From an uncultured bacterium (GTDB taxonomy: Bacteria; Spirochaetota; UBA4802; JAGODF01), in the NCBI GenBank assembly GCA_937921485.1, contig CAKZSV010000008.1:1-64000 (forward strand): a stretch of 64,000 bases of DNA, given 5' to 3'. Position 1 is the first letter of the stretch. Each line of letters starts with the position of its first letter. Positions 1 through 7,980 of the stretch are shown in pieces. The notes under the pieces were generated by a model. The model worked only from the letters and a program-made list of their open reading frames with translations, had not been told where the DNA came from and did no database searches. The translations under genes were made by a program, and so were the position numbers.

Positions 1-145
1 GCGGGCTATCGGAGCTGGTGCTGCTGAGGTAGTGTGGAAGCTTTCGGTGGCTGGTGCTGGCAGCGGGCTATCGGAGCTGGTGCTGCTGAGGTGGTGTGGA
101 AGCTTTCGGTGGCTGGTGCTGGTGGCGGGCTATCGGAGCTGGTTG
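1..145. repeat. 62-bp tandem repeat, about 2.3 copies
   Basis: Copies begin at 1, 63 and 125 with the word GCGGGCTATCGGAGCTGGT; the third stops after about 19-20 bases. The first two copies differ at only a few positions. The array is cut by the window start, so the true copy number is unknown. The unit length is not a multiple of three. Even so, one frame (from base 2) stays open through all copies to a TAG at 155-157, so it could be the tail of an upstream gene; mreB would be expected there by family gene order. Confidence 0.85.
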
Positions 146-181
146 CAGTTGATGTAGATTGAAAGCTAATCTGGAATAAAC

Positions 182-1048
182 GTGGAATTCATAATACGAC
201 ATAAGACAATTGTTGCTTTTATTTCCTTTACTCTTTTTTGCCTCATTTCACTCACTGCGCGTTCATCTACGGCAATTACTTCATTTGAAGGTCTTGGCAG
301 CCTCTTCGTTGTGCCGTTTCAACATGGCTACGAGGCTCTTCAGGGCGGAGTGCGGCGCTTCTGGGTCGGTTTTACCGAACTCGGGGAACTGCGCGATGAA
401 CTCCAGCGGACCCGCCAGAAGCTGATGAAATACGAACAGATTGCGGATGAACTCGGCGAACTGAAAAAAGAGAACGAGCGGCTTCGCCAGCAGCTTCAAA
501 TGGCGTCCCGCATCGAATACGAATCTATCCCTGCGCGCGTGCTTTCCCGCGATCCCGACAACTGGTTTCGCACCATCATCCTTGATCGGGGAAGTTCGGA
601 TGGCGTGAAAGTGAATATGCCGGTGGTGGCATATTCCGGCGCGGAGAAGGCGGTCATCGGGAAAATCATCGAGGTACGGGGAGGCGTTTCGCGCGTGCTT
701 CCCGTCATCGCGCCGGAAATGAAACTCGGTGTGATGCTGCAGTCGAGCCGCTATCCCGGGCTTCTGCACGGGTATTCCTCGAGTTCAATTCTCTGCGTGA
801 TGGATTATGTGAGCAAATCCGCTCTGGTGAAATTCGGCGATCCGGTGGTGACATCGGGGCAGGGCGGCATCTTTCCGCAGGGGCTTTCGGTGGGAAAGGT
901 GCTGCGCGCGGAAGTCATGGAGGCGAGCGCGTATCAGCGGGTCATCGTCATTCCGGCCATCGATTATGAAAAGCTGGAGGATGTTTTTATTATGAAAAAA
1001 GAGCCTGATGCAGAATTTTTAGAGCTTCTCAAAAGTGCGGGGAACTGA
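182..1048 (+). CDS. mreC: Rod shape-determining protein MreC
   Basis: A 288-residue inner-membrane protein of the elongasome that links cytoplasmic MreB to the periplasmic peptidoglycan synthases. Residues about 8-28 form one membrane segment. Residues about 65-110 are a charged, heptad-like coiled coil (repeated ELRDEL / ELGELKKENERL patterns), and the rest is the beta-rich periplasmic MreC domain (PARVLSRDPDNWFRTIILDRG, then GVMLQSSRYPG and SGQGGIFPQG). Length and architecture are typical. The start is GTG at 182 with only a weak ribosome-binding site. Three bases separate it from mreD, and mreD, PBP2 and rodA follow as one operon. mreB is presumably just outside the window. Confidence 0.93.
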   Translation: MEFIIRHKTIVAFISFTLFCLISLTARSSTAITSFEGLGSLFVVPFQHGYEALQGGVRRFWVGFTELGELRDELQRTRQKLMKYEQIADELGELKKENERLRQQLQMASRIEYESIPARVLSRDPDNWFRTIILDRGSSDGVKVNMPVVAYSGAEKAVIGKIIEVRGGVSRVLPVIAPEMKLGVMLQSSRYPGLLHGYSSSSILCVMDYVSKSALVKFGDPVVTSGQGGIFPQGLSVGKVLRAEVMEASAYQRVIVIPAIDYEKLEDVFIMKKEPDAEFLELLKSAGN

Positions 1049-1051
1049 AGC

Positions 1052-1549
1052 ATGATCGGATATATATTCACAGCAGCGCTCATCATCGCTTCGCTGATTA
1101 TTCAGGGGCACGATTCGTTCGATGCCCTCAAGGTGGCGGGGGCGAAACCGGATTTGCTGTTCATCGCAGTGGTCTTTTTCGGTTATAATTTCGGTTCATT
1201 TTACGGCGAGGTAACAGGGTTCATCGCGGGCCTTCTGCACGATGCTGTTTCAAACGCGCCTCTGGGATTGCTGACTTTTCCCAAAGTGGTCATCGGGTAT
1301 ATCGTGGGAATGTTCGGCCGTTCTGTGCTCCGGGAAAATTTAGCCACCATTTTTCTTCTGGTGCTTGCCGCTTCCATTGTCAAAGGCATTATCACTCTTT
1401 TTCTCTGTTATATCTTCGATTCGGTTTCAATTGCCGCCCGGGCTGCGGTCATCATACCCGAATCCATCTACAACGCCGTAATCGCGCCGTTTCTTTTTCT
1501 TCTCTATGATAAAATATTCGAGCGCGAAATCGAAAGGGAGGGTAATTAA
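1052..1549 (+). CDS. mreD: Rod shape-determining protein MreD
   Basis: A 165-residue integral membrane protein with about five hydrophobic segments (IFTAALIIASLII, LLFIAVVFFGYNFG, TIFLLVLAASIVKGI, APFLFLLYDKIF). The FYGEVTGFIAGLLHDA stretch matches the conserved loop of MreD, where the family has G(E)xxGFxxGLxxD. It acts with MreC and the PBP2-RodA synthase in lateral wall growth. The assignment rests on the fold pattern and on its position between mreC and the PBP2 gene. It starts at ATG three bases after mreC ends and stops three bases before the next gene. Confidence 0.88.
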   Translation: MIGYIFTAALIIASLIIQGHDSFDALKVAGAKPDLLFIAVVFFGYNFGSFYGEVTGFIAGLLHDAVSNAPLGLLTFPKVVIGYIVGMFGRSVLRENLATIFLLVLAASIVKGIITLFLCYIFDSVSIAARAAVIIPESIYNAVIAPFLFLLYDKIFEREIEREGN

Positions 1550-1552
1550 GCC

Positions 1553-3376
1553 TTGCTGGTGACCGTCAAGTCCAGAATGCTTGAGGCCTTCAGGACCAGA
1601 ATGTTCATTCTTCTGGGAATCGTATCCCTCTGCTTTATAATTATTTTCTTTCAACTTGTAAATGTCCAGCTGCTTCGTGGGGAAGAATTCGCCAGAAAAT
1701 CCCGGCAGAATATGGAAAACAATATTCCCATACCGGCCGCGCGGGGCGAGCTTTACGACCGCAATTTTGATCCGAACAAAAAAAACGTCGTCATTGTATC
1801 GAACAGGCCGTCGTTCAATATCACCACTGTACCCGCGAGCTTCCGCGATAACGTAAAAATGGAAGAAACGGTACGGCTCGTGTGCAAATTGCTCAAAATC
1901 AGCGGCGATGATGTCCTCAACGATATAAAAGGCCGCAATCCCTGGGAACGGGTGGTCATCAAGGAAGACGTGCCGTTCGATGCGATAGTGTCCATTGCCA
2001 CGCATCAGGACAAATTCCCCTTCATCGACTGGGAAGATTCGTCGGTCAGGGTGTACAACCACGCGAACATGTTCGCGCATGTGGTCGGATATATCGGCGT
2101 CATCAGCAAGGAAGAATACGCGCAGCTGAAACATCAGGGATACCGGCAGTATCAGCGCGTCGGGAAATCCGGCATCGAAAGCCAGTACGACCGTGTGCTT
2201 CGCGGGCGCGACGGCTACATACGCCGCATCGTTGATGTGCGCAACCGCGTGGAAGGGGAAGAGGTCGGGCTTGAACCGCAGGCGGGCAACAACCTGGTGC
2301 TGACCATCGATTACGGCATCCAGCAGGCCGCCTATGAGGCAATGGAAAACTACATGGGCGCGGCACTCGTCATCAAGGCTGCGACAGGCGAGGTTCTGGC
2401 GATGGTCAGCCGGCCGGATTTCGACCCCAACACGATTATCGCGCGCAACAACCTCGGTATTATTCAGCAGCTTCTCAACGATCCGAACAAGCCTTTTGTA
2501 AATCGGGCGATTCAGTCGCGCTTCCCGCCGGCTTCGACGTTTAAAATTATCACGGCGATTGCCGCGCTTGAGGAGGAGAGGTGGAACCCCGTAACGACGC
2601 TTTTTTGCGGCGGCACTTTCACCCTTCGCGGTTTTGTCGATACAGTCTTTTTCGATTATCGGGCGCATGGAAGTTTGAATCTCTACTGGGCCATTGCGCG
2701 TTCCTGCAGCGTTTATTTTTATCAGCTTGGCCTTCGGATCGGACCAACGGTGATTTTCAGCTATGCGACGCATTTCGGTTTCGATCAGCGTACGGGCATC
2801 GACCTTCCCGGGGAAATTACCGGTTTTGTTCCTTCAAAGCGGTGGAAGCTTCGGGTGTTCGGACAGTCCTGGTACGATGGCGACACCGTGAACCTTTCCA
2901 TAGGGCAGGGGTTTATTTCTGTCACACCAATTGAGATGGCGAATGTCATTGCGGGGATTGTGAACAACGGCATCGTCTATACGCCGCATATGGTGCGCGA
3001 GGTGCGTTCACCCGACAATCGGACGGTCATCCAGACGTTTCCTCCTCGGCGTCAGCGGGAGGTGCCGATTTCTCCATCCACGCTGAGCATCATTCGCGAA
3101 GGAATGCGCCTTGCGGTGACATCGGGCACCTGCAGTCAGCTTGCAAGCCTTCCTGTGCCCATTGCAGGAAAAACCGGTACGGCGCAAACCCGCTCCAACC
3201 GCTACGAAGAAGCGTCGCAGCATGGATGGTTTATCGGCTATGCGCCGTATGATGGCCCGCCGGACCGAACAGTGATTGTGGTGGTCTTTGTCGAGTATGG
3301 CCGCGGAGGGGCCGCAGCGGCGGTGCCGGTTGCGTATCGAATATTTTCGAAAATGGTGCAATTGGGATATTTCTAA
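1553..3376 (+). CDS. mrdA: Penicillin-binding protein 2 (elongation transpeptidase)
   Basis: A 607-residue class B PBP that cross-links peptidoglycan during elongation as partner of RodA. It has an N-terminal membrane anchor (about residues 18-38), a PBP dimer domain beginning at IPIPAARGELYDRN, and a transpeptidase domain. All three active-site motifs are visible: SxxK as PPASTFK (serine near 327), SxN in variant form as SCS (near 383), and KTG as GKTGTAQ (near 540). The start is TTG at 1553, preceded by GAGGG about ten bases upstream. The stop TAA overlaps the ATG of rodA (TAATG), which implies coupled translation. Confidence 0.93.
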   Translation: MLVTVKSRMLEAFRTRMFILLGIVSLCFIIIFFQLVNVQLLRGEEFARKSRQNMENNIPIPAARGELYDRNFDPNKKNVVIVSNRPSFNITTVPASFRDNVKMEETVRLVCKLLKISGDDVLNDIKGRNPWERVVIKEDVPFDAIVSIATHQDKFPFIDWEDSSVRVYNHANMFAHVVGYIGVISKEEYAQLKHQGYRQYQRVGKSGIESQYDRVLRGRDGYIRRIVDVRNRVEGEEVGLEPQAGNNLVLTIDYGIQQAAYEAMENYMGAALVIKAATGEVLAMVSRPDFDPNTIIARNNLGIIQQLLNDPNKPFVNRAIQSRFPPASTFKIITAIAALEEERWNPVTTLFCGGTFTLRGFVDTVFFDYRAHGSLNLYWAIARSCSVYFYQLGLRIGPTVIFSYATHFGFDQRTGIDLPGEITGFVPSKRWKLRVFGQSWYDGDTVNLSIGQGFISVTPIEMANVIAGIVNNGIVYTPHMVREVRSPDNRTVIQTFPPRRQREVPISPSTLSIIREGMRLAVTSGTCSQLASLPVPIAGKTGTAQTRSNRYEEASQHGWFIGYAPYDGPPDRTVIVVVFVEYGRGGAAAAVPVAYRIFSKMVQLGYF

Positions 3377-4692
3377 TGTTCGGAAAAAATGAAATTTATA
3401 AAATCGACTTTGTGCTGGTCACGGCAGTTATTCTTCTTGTCTTTATCGGAATCCTGACGATTTACAGCTCCGGCTTTGATCCCATCGATAAGGTCAACAG
3501 CGGCCTGTATAAAAAACAGCTCATCTGGTTTATTGCCGGCTTTGCCATCATGGTGGCGCTCACGGTCATCAACTACCAGTTTTTAGGCGATTATTCGCTT
3601 CATATCTACGGCTTTCTCATGTTCCTGCTGGTTATCACCGTGATATTCGGCACGCCCATCCGCAACACCAAAGCGTGGCTCAATTTCGGGCTTTTTTCGA
3701 TTCAGCCTTCCGAGTTCATGAAGCTGGCGCTGGTGATAGTGCTTGCGAAATACCTTGAAATCCGCGAGCGGGATATTATGCATCTAAGGGAGCTTTTAAT
3801 ACCGGCGCTGCTCACGGCGCTTCCCATGCTCATTATCCTTCTTCAGCCGGATTTCGGGACCGCGGTGGTATTCGTCCCGATTCTCTTCACCATGCTTTTT
3901 ATCGGCGGTGCCGATATTTCGCATCTTCTTTCAATCGTCGCGATAGCCGCGATTGCGATTGTGGTACCGATGGTCATAACGTACCGTGAATGGGTGGGCG
4001 CGGTGGGGACGAATTTCCTTTTGGACTTTTTCAAGGAGACCAGGCTTATCCTCATTGTGGCGAGCATCACCCTGTTTGTTGCCGTCACGACATTTATTTT
4101 GCATTTTTTTCTTGTTGGGAAATGGTACCGGCGGGTGTACATTCCCTCGACGGTGCTTTCGCTGGGGCTTTTTTTCTCCATCATCATACAGAAGTATTTT
4201 AAACTCTATCAAAAGCGAAGAATATTGGTATTTCTCAATCCGGAACTCGATCCGCATGGCTCGGGCTATAATGTCATCCAGTCGAAAATCGCCGTCGGTG
4301 CAGGTCAGTTTCTGGGAAAAGGCTTTCTTAAAGGGAGCCAGTCTCAACTCGGATTTCTGCCGGAGAAGTCATCGGATTTTGTCTTTTCCGTTTTTGCCGA
4401 GGAATGGGGCTTCGTCGGCTCAATAATCCTGCTGGCTTTGCTCGGCATTGTGATCTACCGCGGCATTCAGATTGCCATTGAATCGAAAGATAAATTCGGT
4501 GCGCTTCTGGCGGGCGGCATCGTCACCATTTTTTTCTTCCATCTGCTCATCAACATCGGCATGGTGATCGGCATTATGCCGGTGACCGGCCTTCCTCTTC
4601 CTTTCATATCCTACGGCGGCTCCAACCTGCTCATGTCGCTGATGGCTATCGGCATACTCATCAGCGTGCGCATGCGGAAATTTGTGTATTAA
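3376..4692 (+). CDS. rodA: Peptidoglycan glycosyltransferase RodA (SEDS family)
   Basis: A SEDS-family polymerase that makes glycan strands from lipid II together with the adjacent PBP2. Conserved SEDS motifs are present: SIQPSEFMKLALVIVLAKYLEIR, LIILLQPDFGTA, LGFLPEKSSDFVFSVFAEEWGF, and near the end GLPLPFISYGGSNLL. At 438 residues it is longer than the common ~370. The extra length is an additional hydrophobic stretch around residues 215-275 between the two halves, a feature I associate with spirochaete RodA proteins. It starts at ATG overlapping the PBP2 stop by one base and is the last gene of the operon. Confidence 0.92.
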   Translation: MFGKNEIYKIDFVLVTAVILLVFIGILTIYSSGFDPIDKVNSGLYKKQLIWFIAGFAIMVALTVINYQFLGDYSLHIYGFLMFLLVITVIFGTPIRNTKAWLNFGLFSIQPSEFMKLALVIVLAKYLEIRERDIMHLRELLIPALLTALPMLIILLQPDFGTAVVFVPILFTMLFIGGADISHLLSIVAIAAIAIVVPMVITYREWVGAVGTNFLLDFFKETRLILIVASITLFVAVTTFILHFFLVGKWYRRVYIPSTVLSLGLFFSIIIQKYFKLYQKRRILVFLNPELDPHGSGYNVIQSKIAVGAGQFLGKGFLKGSQSQLGFLPEKSSDFVFSVFAEEWGFVGSIILLALLGIVIYRGIQIAIESKDKFGALLAGGIVTIFFFHLLINIGMVIGIMPVTGLPLPFISYGGSNLLMSLMAIGILISVRMRKFVY

Positions 4693-4722
4693 CATCAAGT
4701 GCTTTTCCGCAAAAAAGAAGTA

Positions 4723-4751
4723 TTGACAAACAATTCCGCCTGTGATATTGA
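4723..4751 (+). promoter_or_regulatory. Sigma70-type promoter for the tandem membrane-protein genes
   Basis: A consensus TTGACA at 4723-4728 is followed by 17 bases and TATTGA at 4746-4751. A TG at 4743-4744 just before the -10 gives an extended -10 element. It lies about 85 bases upstream of the gene starting at 4835 and downstream of the rodA stop, so it probably gives the pair of paralogues their own transcript. Confidence 0.55.
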
Positions 4752-4834
4752 ATTAAAAAAAGCCTTCGGGGAATCGTATCGCAGTGCGCTATTGCCCCGC
4801 CGGGCGCCTTCGATTGGAGGATGGTCAATTCACA

Positions 4835-5296
4835 ATGTTATTGTTAGTGTTCTTTCTCCTTCTTGCGCTCAGTGTGGCGGGGCACATCGCGAGCCTGGTA
4901 TTATTCATAAAGAAAAAAGAGAACAAGTACGTCCGCTGGTTCGCCAACACCGCAATTGTCAATATTGCCCTTGCGGGAGTTATCACGGTATACGTTATTT
5001 ACGATCCCGCTGCGCTGGGAGGAATAAATTTAAAGCGCATCTTCTGGATTGTTTCAGGCTTCATAACATGCCTTATGATCGGAATACAGGCGGCAATCTT
5101 CCGCAGACTCTTCGTGCGTATGAAAGATCCCGCGTATTATCACTATAACTATTTCGGAAAGAAAGTACTCAACGACGGCGTGATGTCCAAAACGGAAGTA
5201 TATGCGTTTTTTTTCAGCATCCCTTTTCTTCTGCTTTTCGGAGCGTTTTTTGTGGTAAGAATCATCAACTACTTTAAATACGGTTCGGGATTGTAA
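4835..5296 (+). CDS. Small integral membrane protein, paralogue 1
   Basis: About 153 residues with four hydrophobic segments: an N-terminal LLLVFFLLLALSVAGH, IVNIALAGVITVYVIY, IFWIVSGFITCLMIGIQAAIF, and a C-terminal FFFSIPFLLLFGAFFVV. I do not recognise the family. The start is taken at ATG 4835, because the upstream extension to GTG 4784 is not hydrophobic and GGAGG lies at 4816-4820; the spacing is long (14 bases), so the start is not certain. It is followed after seven bases by a clear paralogue sharing the order of segments and the closing KKVLN...SK..V.AFF...PF pattern. Function unknown; there is no soluble domain or catalytic motif. Confidence 0.7.
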   Translation: MLLLVFFLLLALSVAGHIASLVLFIKKKENKYVRWFANTAIVNIALAGVITVYVIYDPAALGGINLKRIFWIVSGFITCLMIGIQAAIFRRLFVRMKDPAYYHYNYFGKKVLNDGVMSKTEVYAFFFSIPFLLLFGAFFVVRIINYFKYGSGL

Positions 5297-5303
5297 AGGA
5301 TAT

Positions 5304-5762
5304 ATGGTTATCCTGGCCCTCCTCATTGCGCTCTTCATTTCCTTTGTCGTACATATTTATTTTCTATTCCAGTATCTCCTGAAAGTTAAAAAGAAGTATT
5401 TAAACGGCTTCATCAACACCGCGGTGACGAACATTCTCATCGCGGGCCTCATTATGTTTTCTCTTGTCTATAAGCCTGAACTCATCAGGGGGATAAATCC
5501 GGGGCAGGTTCTCTGGGTTTTTTCAGGGCTCATTTTTCTTGTGACCTTCGGGGTGCAGGTGAATGTATTCCGGAGAATATACCGCACTTTTAAAGATCCG
5601 GCGAATTACCATCTGAATTTTTTCGGAAAAAAAGTCTTAAACAAAGACGCGGTGTCAAAGTTCGATGTATTCGCATTTTTCGGAGCCATGCCGTTTTTCC
5701 TGGTAGCCGGGGCGTATTTTATTGCCAGGTTAATCAATTACGTATTGTACGGGAGGCTGTAG
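5304..5762 (+). CDS. Small integral membrane protein, paralogue 2
   Basis: A 152-residue membrane protein with four hydrophobic segments, paralogous to the gene immediately upstream. Both carry F.NTA..NI.IAG.I in segment two, a VFR.....DPA.Y..N.FGKKVLN block before the last segment, and R.INY..YG at the end. The arrangement suggests a tandem duplication that has since diverged, with the two products possibly forming a heteromer. It starts at ATG 5304, seven bases after the first copy, in the same transcript. Family not recognised. Confidence 0.72.
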   Translation: MVILALLIALFISFVVHIYFLFQYLLKVKKKYLNGFINTAVTNILIAGLIMFSLVYKPELIRGINPGQVLWVFSGLIFLVTFGVQVNVFRRIYRTFKDPANYHLNFFGKKVLNKDAVSKFDVFAFFGAMPFFLVAGAYFIARLINYVLYGRL

Positions 5763-5933
5763 TGCCGTCGTTGCCTGGGGGTGTTCGCGAATGTGCAAGA
5801 AATTTATGCAATATGAAAAAATGAGTTGAAAGATTATGATGCCTGATGCATGATGCAGGTGAGTTTTTTGAAATCCGCCGGAAAAATGCTATATTGATAA
5901 CGCGGGAGAATCACCAAAAGCAAGGAGAGGGAT

Positions 5934-6188
5934 ATGCCACTGATTACCGAAAACACCAGAAAAAAAGCGGACAAATGCAAGGAATGCGCAATTATGCGCG
6001 TGAGAAATATCGATAAATCAAGCGTCCTCAAAGAAATGGGCAAAGCGCTTGATATGTATGATGAAGCTTCAATGGCGATGGAAGCAGTTATGCGGGTGAG
6101 CTGCAATAGCTGTCCCAATGTTGATGATTTTGTCAAAGTCTATGGCATGAAACCCTACGAGTATTTTATAGTCGAAAAGCGCAAATGA
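5934..6188 (+). CDS. Small protein with two CxxC pairs, unknown function
   Basis: 84 residues, starting at ATG 5934 after a good ribosome-binding site (AGGAGAGG). Two cysteine pairs are visible, CKEC near residue 15 and CNSC near residue 57, with a helical, methionine-rich segment between them (LKEMGKALDMYDEASMAMEAVMR). The four cysteines could hold a zinc ion or a redox centre; that is inference. It lies 22 bases upstream of queC on the same strand and may be cotranscribed with it. Family not recognised. Confidence 0.6.
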   Translation: MPLITENTRKKADKCKECAIMRVRNIDKSSVLKEMGKALDMYDEASMAMEAVMRVSCNSCPNVDDFVKVYGMKPYEYFIVEKRK

Positions 6189-6210
6189 CGCGCCGAAGTA
6201 AATTGTTCTG

Positions 6211-6906
6211 ATGAAGCGGGCGGTTGTTCTTTTAAGCGGAGGGCTTGATTCTGCCACGGTGCTTGGTTTCGTGTGTCATGAAGGCTTTGAAATAATCGCT
6301 CTCACTTTCAGATATGGTCAGCGGCATGCGGTGGAAATTGCCCGTGCGCAGGATCTTGCTCTCAAATGGGGGGTGTTTGCGCACCTAATCGTCGATATTC
6401 CCGATTCGCTATTTGCTGCTTCAGCGCTTATTGCAGCAAACAGGGTCGAGGTGCCGCCAGGTGAAGAACACAGCGCTAAAAGTCCGATTCCAATAACGTA
6501 TGTGCCGGCGCGGAATATGCTTTTTTTATCGTACGGAGTTGCATGCGCCGAAAGCTATGACGCGGAGGCGGTGTTTATCGGCGCGAATGTCCTTGATTAC
6601 AGCGGCTATCCAGACTGTCGGGGCGAGTTTCTCGAAGCGTTTGAGAAAGCAGCCGGGTTGGGTACGAAATGCGGTGTTGAAGGAAAACCCATACGCATCA
6701 TCGCTCCGCTTTTGCATCTCACGAAGGCGGAAATTATACGGATGGGAGCATCTCTCGGCGTTGATTATTCGCTGACCCACAGCTGCTATTCCCCTGATGA
6801 AGAAGGCAGGGCGTGCGGCAGGTGCGATAGCTGCAGGATCAGGAGAAAAGGATTCGAAGAAGCAGGGATCCAGGATCCCACATTATATGCGGGAATTGAA
6901 AAATGA
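6211..6906 (+). CDS. queC: 7-cyano-7-deazaguanine (preQ0) synthase QueC
   Basis: A 231-residue PP-loop ATPase that converts 7-carboxy-7-deazaguanine plus ammonia to preQ0, the precursor of queuosine in tRNA. The ATP-binding SGGLDSATVL motif is at residues 9-18, FIGANVLDYSGYPDCR marks the QueC substrate region, and the C-terminal zinc site is CYSPDEEGRACGRCDSC. Length is normal. The stop overlaps the ATG of the ComF-like gene (ATGA), giving a coupled operon that continues to the STAS protein. The other queuosine genes are not in the window. Confidence 0.93.
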   Translation: MKRAVVLLSGGLDSATVLGFVCHEGFEIIALTFRYGQRHAVEIARAQDLALKWGVFAHLIVDIPDSLFAASALIAANRVEVPPGEEHSAKSPIPITYVPARNMLFLSYGVACAESYDAEAVFIGANVLDYSGYPDCRGEFLEAFEKAAGLGTKCGVEGKPIRIIAPLLHLTKAEIIRMGASLGVDYSLTHSCYSPDEEGRACGRCDSCRIRRKGFEEAGIQDPTLYAGIEK

Positions 6907-7631
6907 ATCAGGCTCTGGGAATTATTGTAGATTATTTCTTCCCTTCGGATTGTGCGGCCTGTGGGAAACCGGTTACTGCGTTTGATGGAGGCCTTTGCGA
7001 TGATTGTGCTGCCGATATTCATCCTCCGCGAGATGCATGCCCGCGCTGCGGGGGGCAGATTGTTGACGGAAAGTGCGTCATTTGCAGTGATAGAGCGTGG
7101 TATCCCGACAGATGTTTCGCCGTGGCTGAGTATTCGGGTGCGATGAAAGCGCTTCTAAGGAATTATAAATTTCAAAAGCGGCGAAAGCTTCACGGTAAAA
7201 TCGCGAAGATCGTTCATGAGGCTGTATGTTCTGCCTCATTGGAAGTGGATGTCGTTACCGCGGTCCCTATGGGCAGGGCAAAGGTTAAAAAGCGCGGATT
7301 CAACCAGTCAGAACTCGTGGCTTGCGCAGTGGCCCAAAAAATCGGCAGAGAATACCGCCGGCTTTTGAAGGAAGCAGGAAAAGCAAGAACGCAGAAAGAT
7401 CTGAACTTTCTCGATCGCTTTCTAAACGTGATCGGGCGTTATGAGATTCTGGAAGCTGATCTGCGGAATGCGCGCGTGCTTTTGATTGATGATGTCTTTA
7501 CCACCGGTGCTACAATCAATGAGTGCGCCCGCTTGCTGAAAAGCGCGGGTGCGGGCGAAGTGTATGCGGTTGCGTTTGCAAGAAGGACTTTATATGAGGA
7601 AATGCAAGACACAATGGGGGATATGCCATGA
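6903..7631 (+). CDS. ComF-family phosphoribosyltransferase-like protein
   Basis: 242 residues. An N-terminal zinc-ribbon-like region has paired cysteines (CAACGKP...CDDC and CPRCGG...CVIC). The C-terminal half is a type I phosphoribosyltransferase fold with the PRPP loop VLLIDDVFTTGATINECA near residue 195. The family includes ComF/GntX, which is linked to DNA uptake in competent species; its biochemical reaction is not firmly known. It overlaps queC upstream and the STAS gene downstream by four bases each. Confidence 0.86.
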   Translation: MNQALGIIVDYFFPSDCAACGKPVTAFDGGLCDDCAADIHPPRDACPRCGGQIVDGKCVICSDRAWYPDRCFAVAEYSGAMKALLRNYKFQKRRKLHGKIAKIVHEAVCSASLEVDVVTAVPMGRAKVKKRGFNQSELVACAVAQKIGREYRRLLKEAGKARTQKDLNFLDRFLNVIGRYEILEADLRNARVLLIDDVFTTGATINECARLLKSAGAGEVYAVAFARRTLYEEMQDTMGDMP

Positions 7632-7957
7632 AACTGATTTCGAATGACGATATCGACATCATTGTCTTAGACGGAAGGATTGATCAGGATGCTTCTGCCG
7701 AACTCGAATCCCTGCTCGACAGCTGCATAAAAAAAGGCAGGATTAATATCTGTATCGATATGATAAACGTTAAGCATCTATGCAGTTCCGCGCTGGGCGT
7801 TCTTGTGGCGAAAAAAAGAAAAATAAAGGACAGGGAGGGTGATATAAAACTCGTCATTATCGATGATAATTTAATGAAACTTTTCCAGACAACAATGCTT
7901 GACAGGGTGTTTGAAATTTTCGAATCTCAGCGCGAATGTCTGGGAGCTTTCGACTGA
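7628..7957 (+). CDS. STAS-domain anti-sigma factor antagonist
   Basis: A 109-residue single STAS domain of the SpoIIAA/RsbV type, which binds and titrates an anti-sigma kinase when unphosphorylated. The diagnostic loop is KHLCSSALGVLV, with Ser54 aligning with the phosphorylated serine of SpoIIAA (DSSGLG). No partner kinase or sigma factor gene is nearby, so the regulated pathway cannot be read from context. It overlaps the comF-like gene by four bases and ends 23 bases before the prenyl synthase gene. Confidence 0.82.
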   Translation: MKLISNDDIDIIVLDGRIDQDASAELESLLDSCIKKGRINICIDMINVKHLCSSALGVLVAKKRKIKDREGDIKLVIIDDNLMKLFQTTMLDRVFEIFESQRECLGAFD

Positions 7958-7980
7958 ACACCGACCGGTTCAATGGCTAA

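Noticed and set aside
1..145. CRISPR array
   Set aside because: The repeats are directly adjacent, without spacers of independent sequence, and no cas genes are present.
1427..2773. Long minus-strand open frame (448 codons) opposite PBP2
   Set aside because: It lies antisense to a gene with all transpeptidase motifs, and its translation is Arg/His-rich with no domain pattern, as expected for a shadow frame in GC-richer coding DNA.
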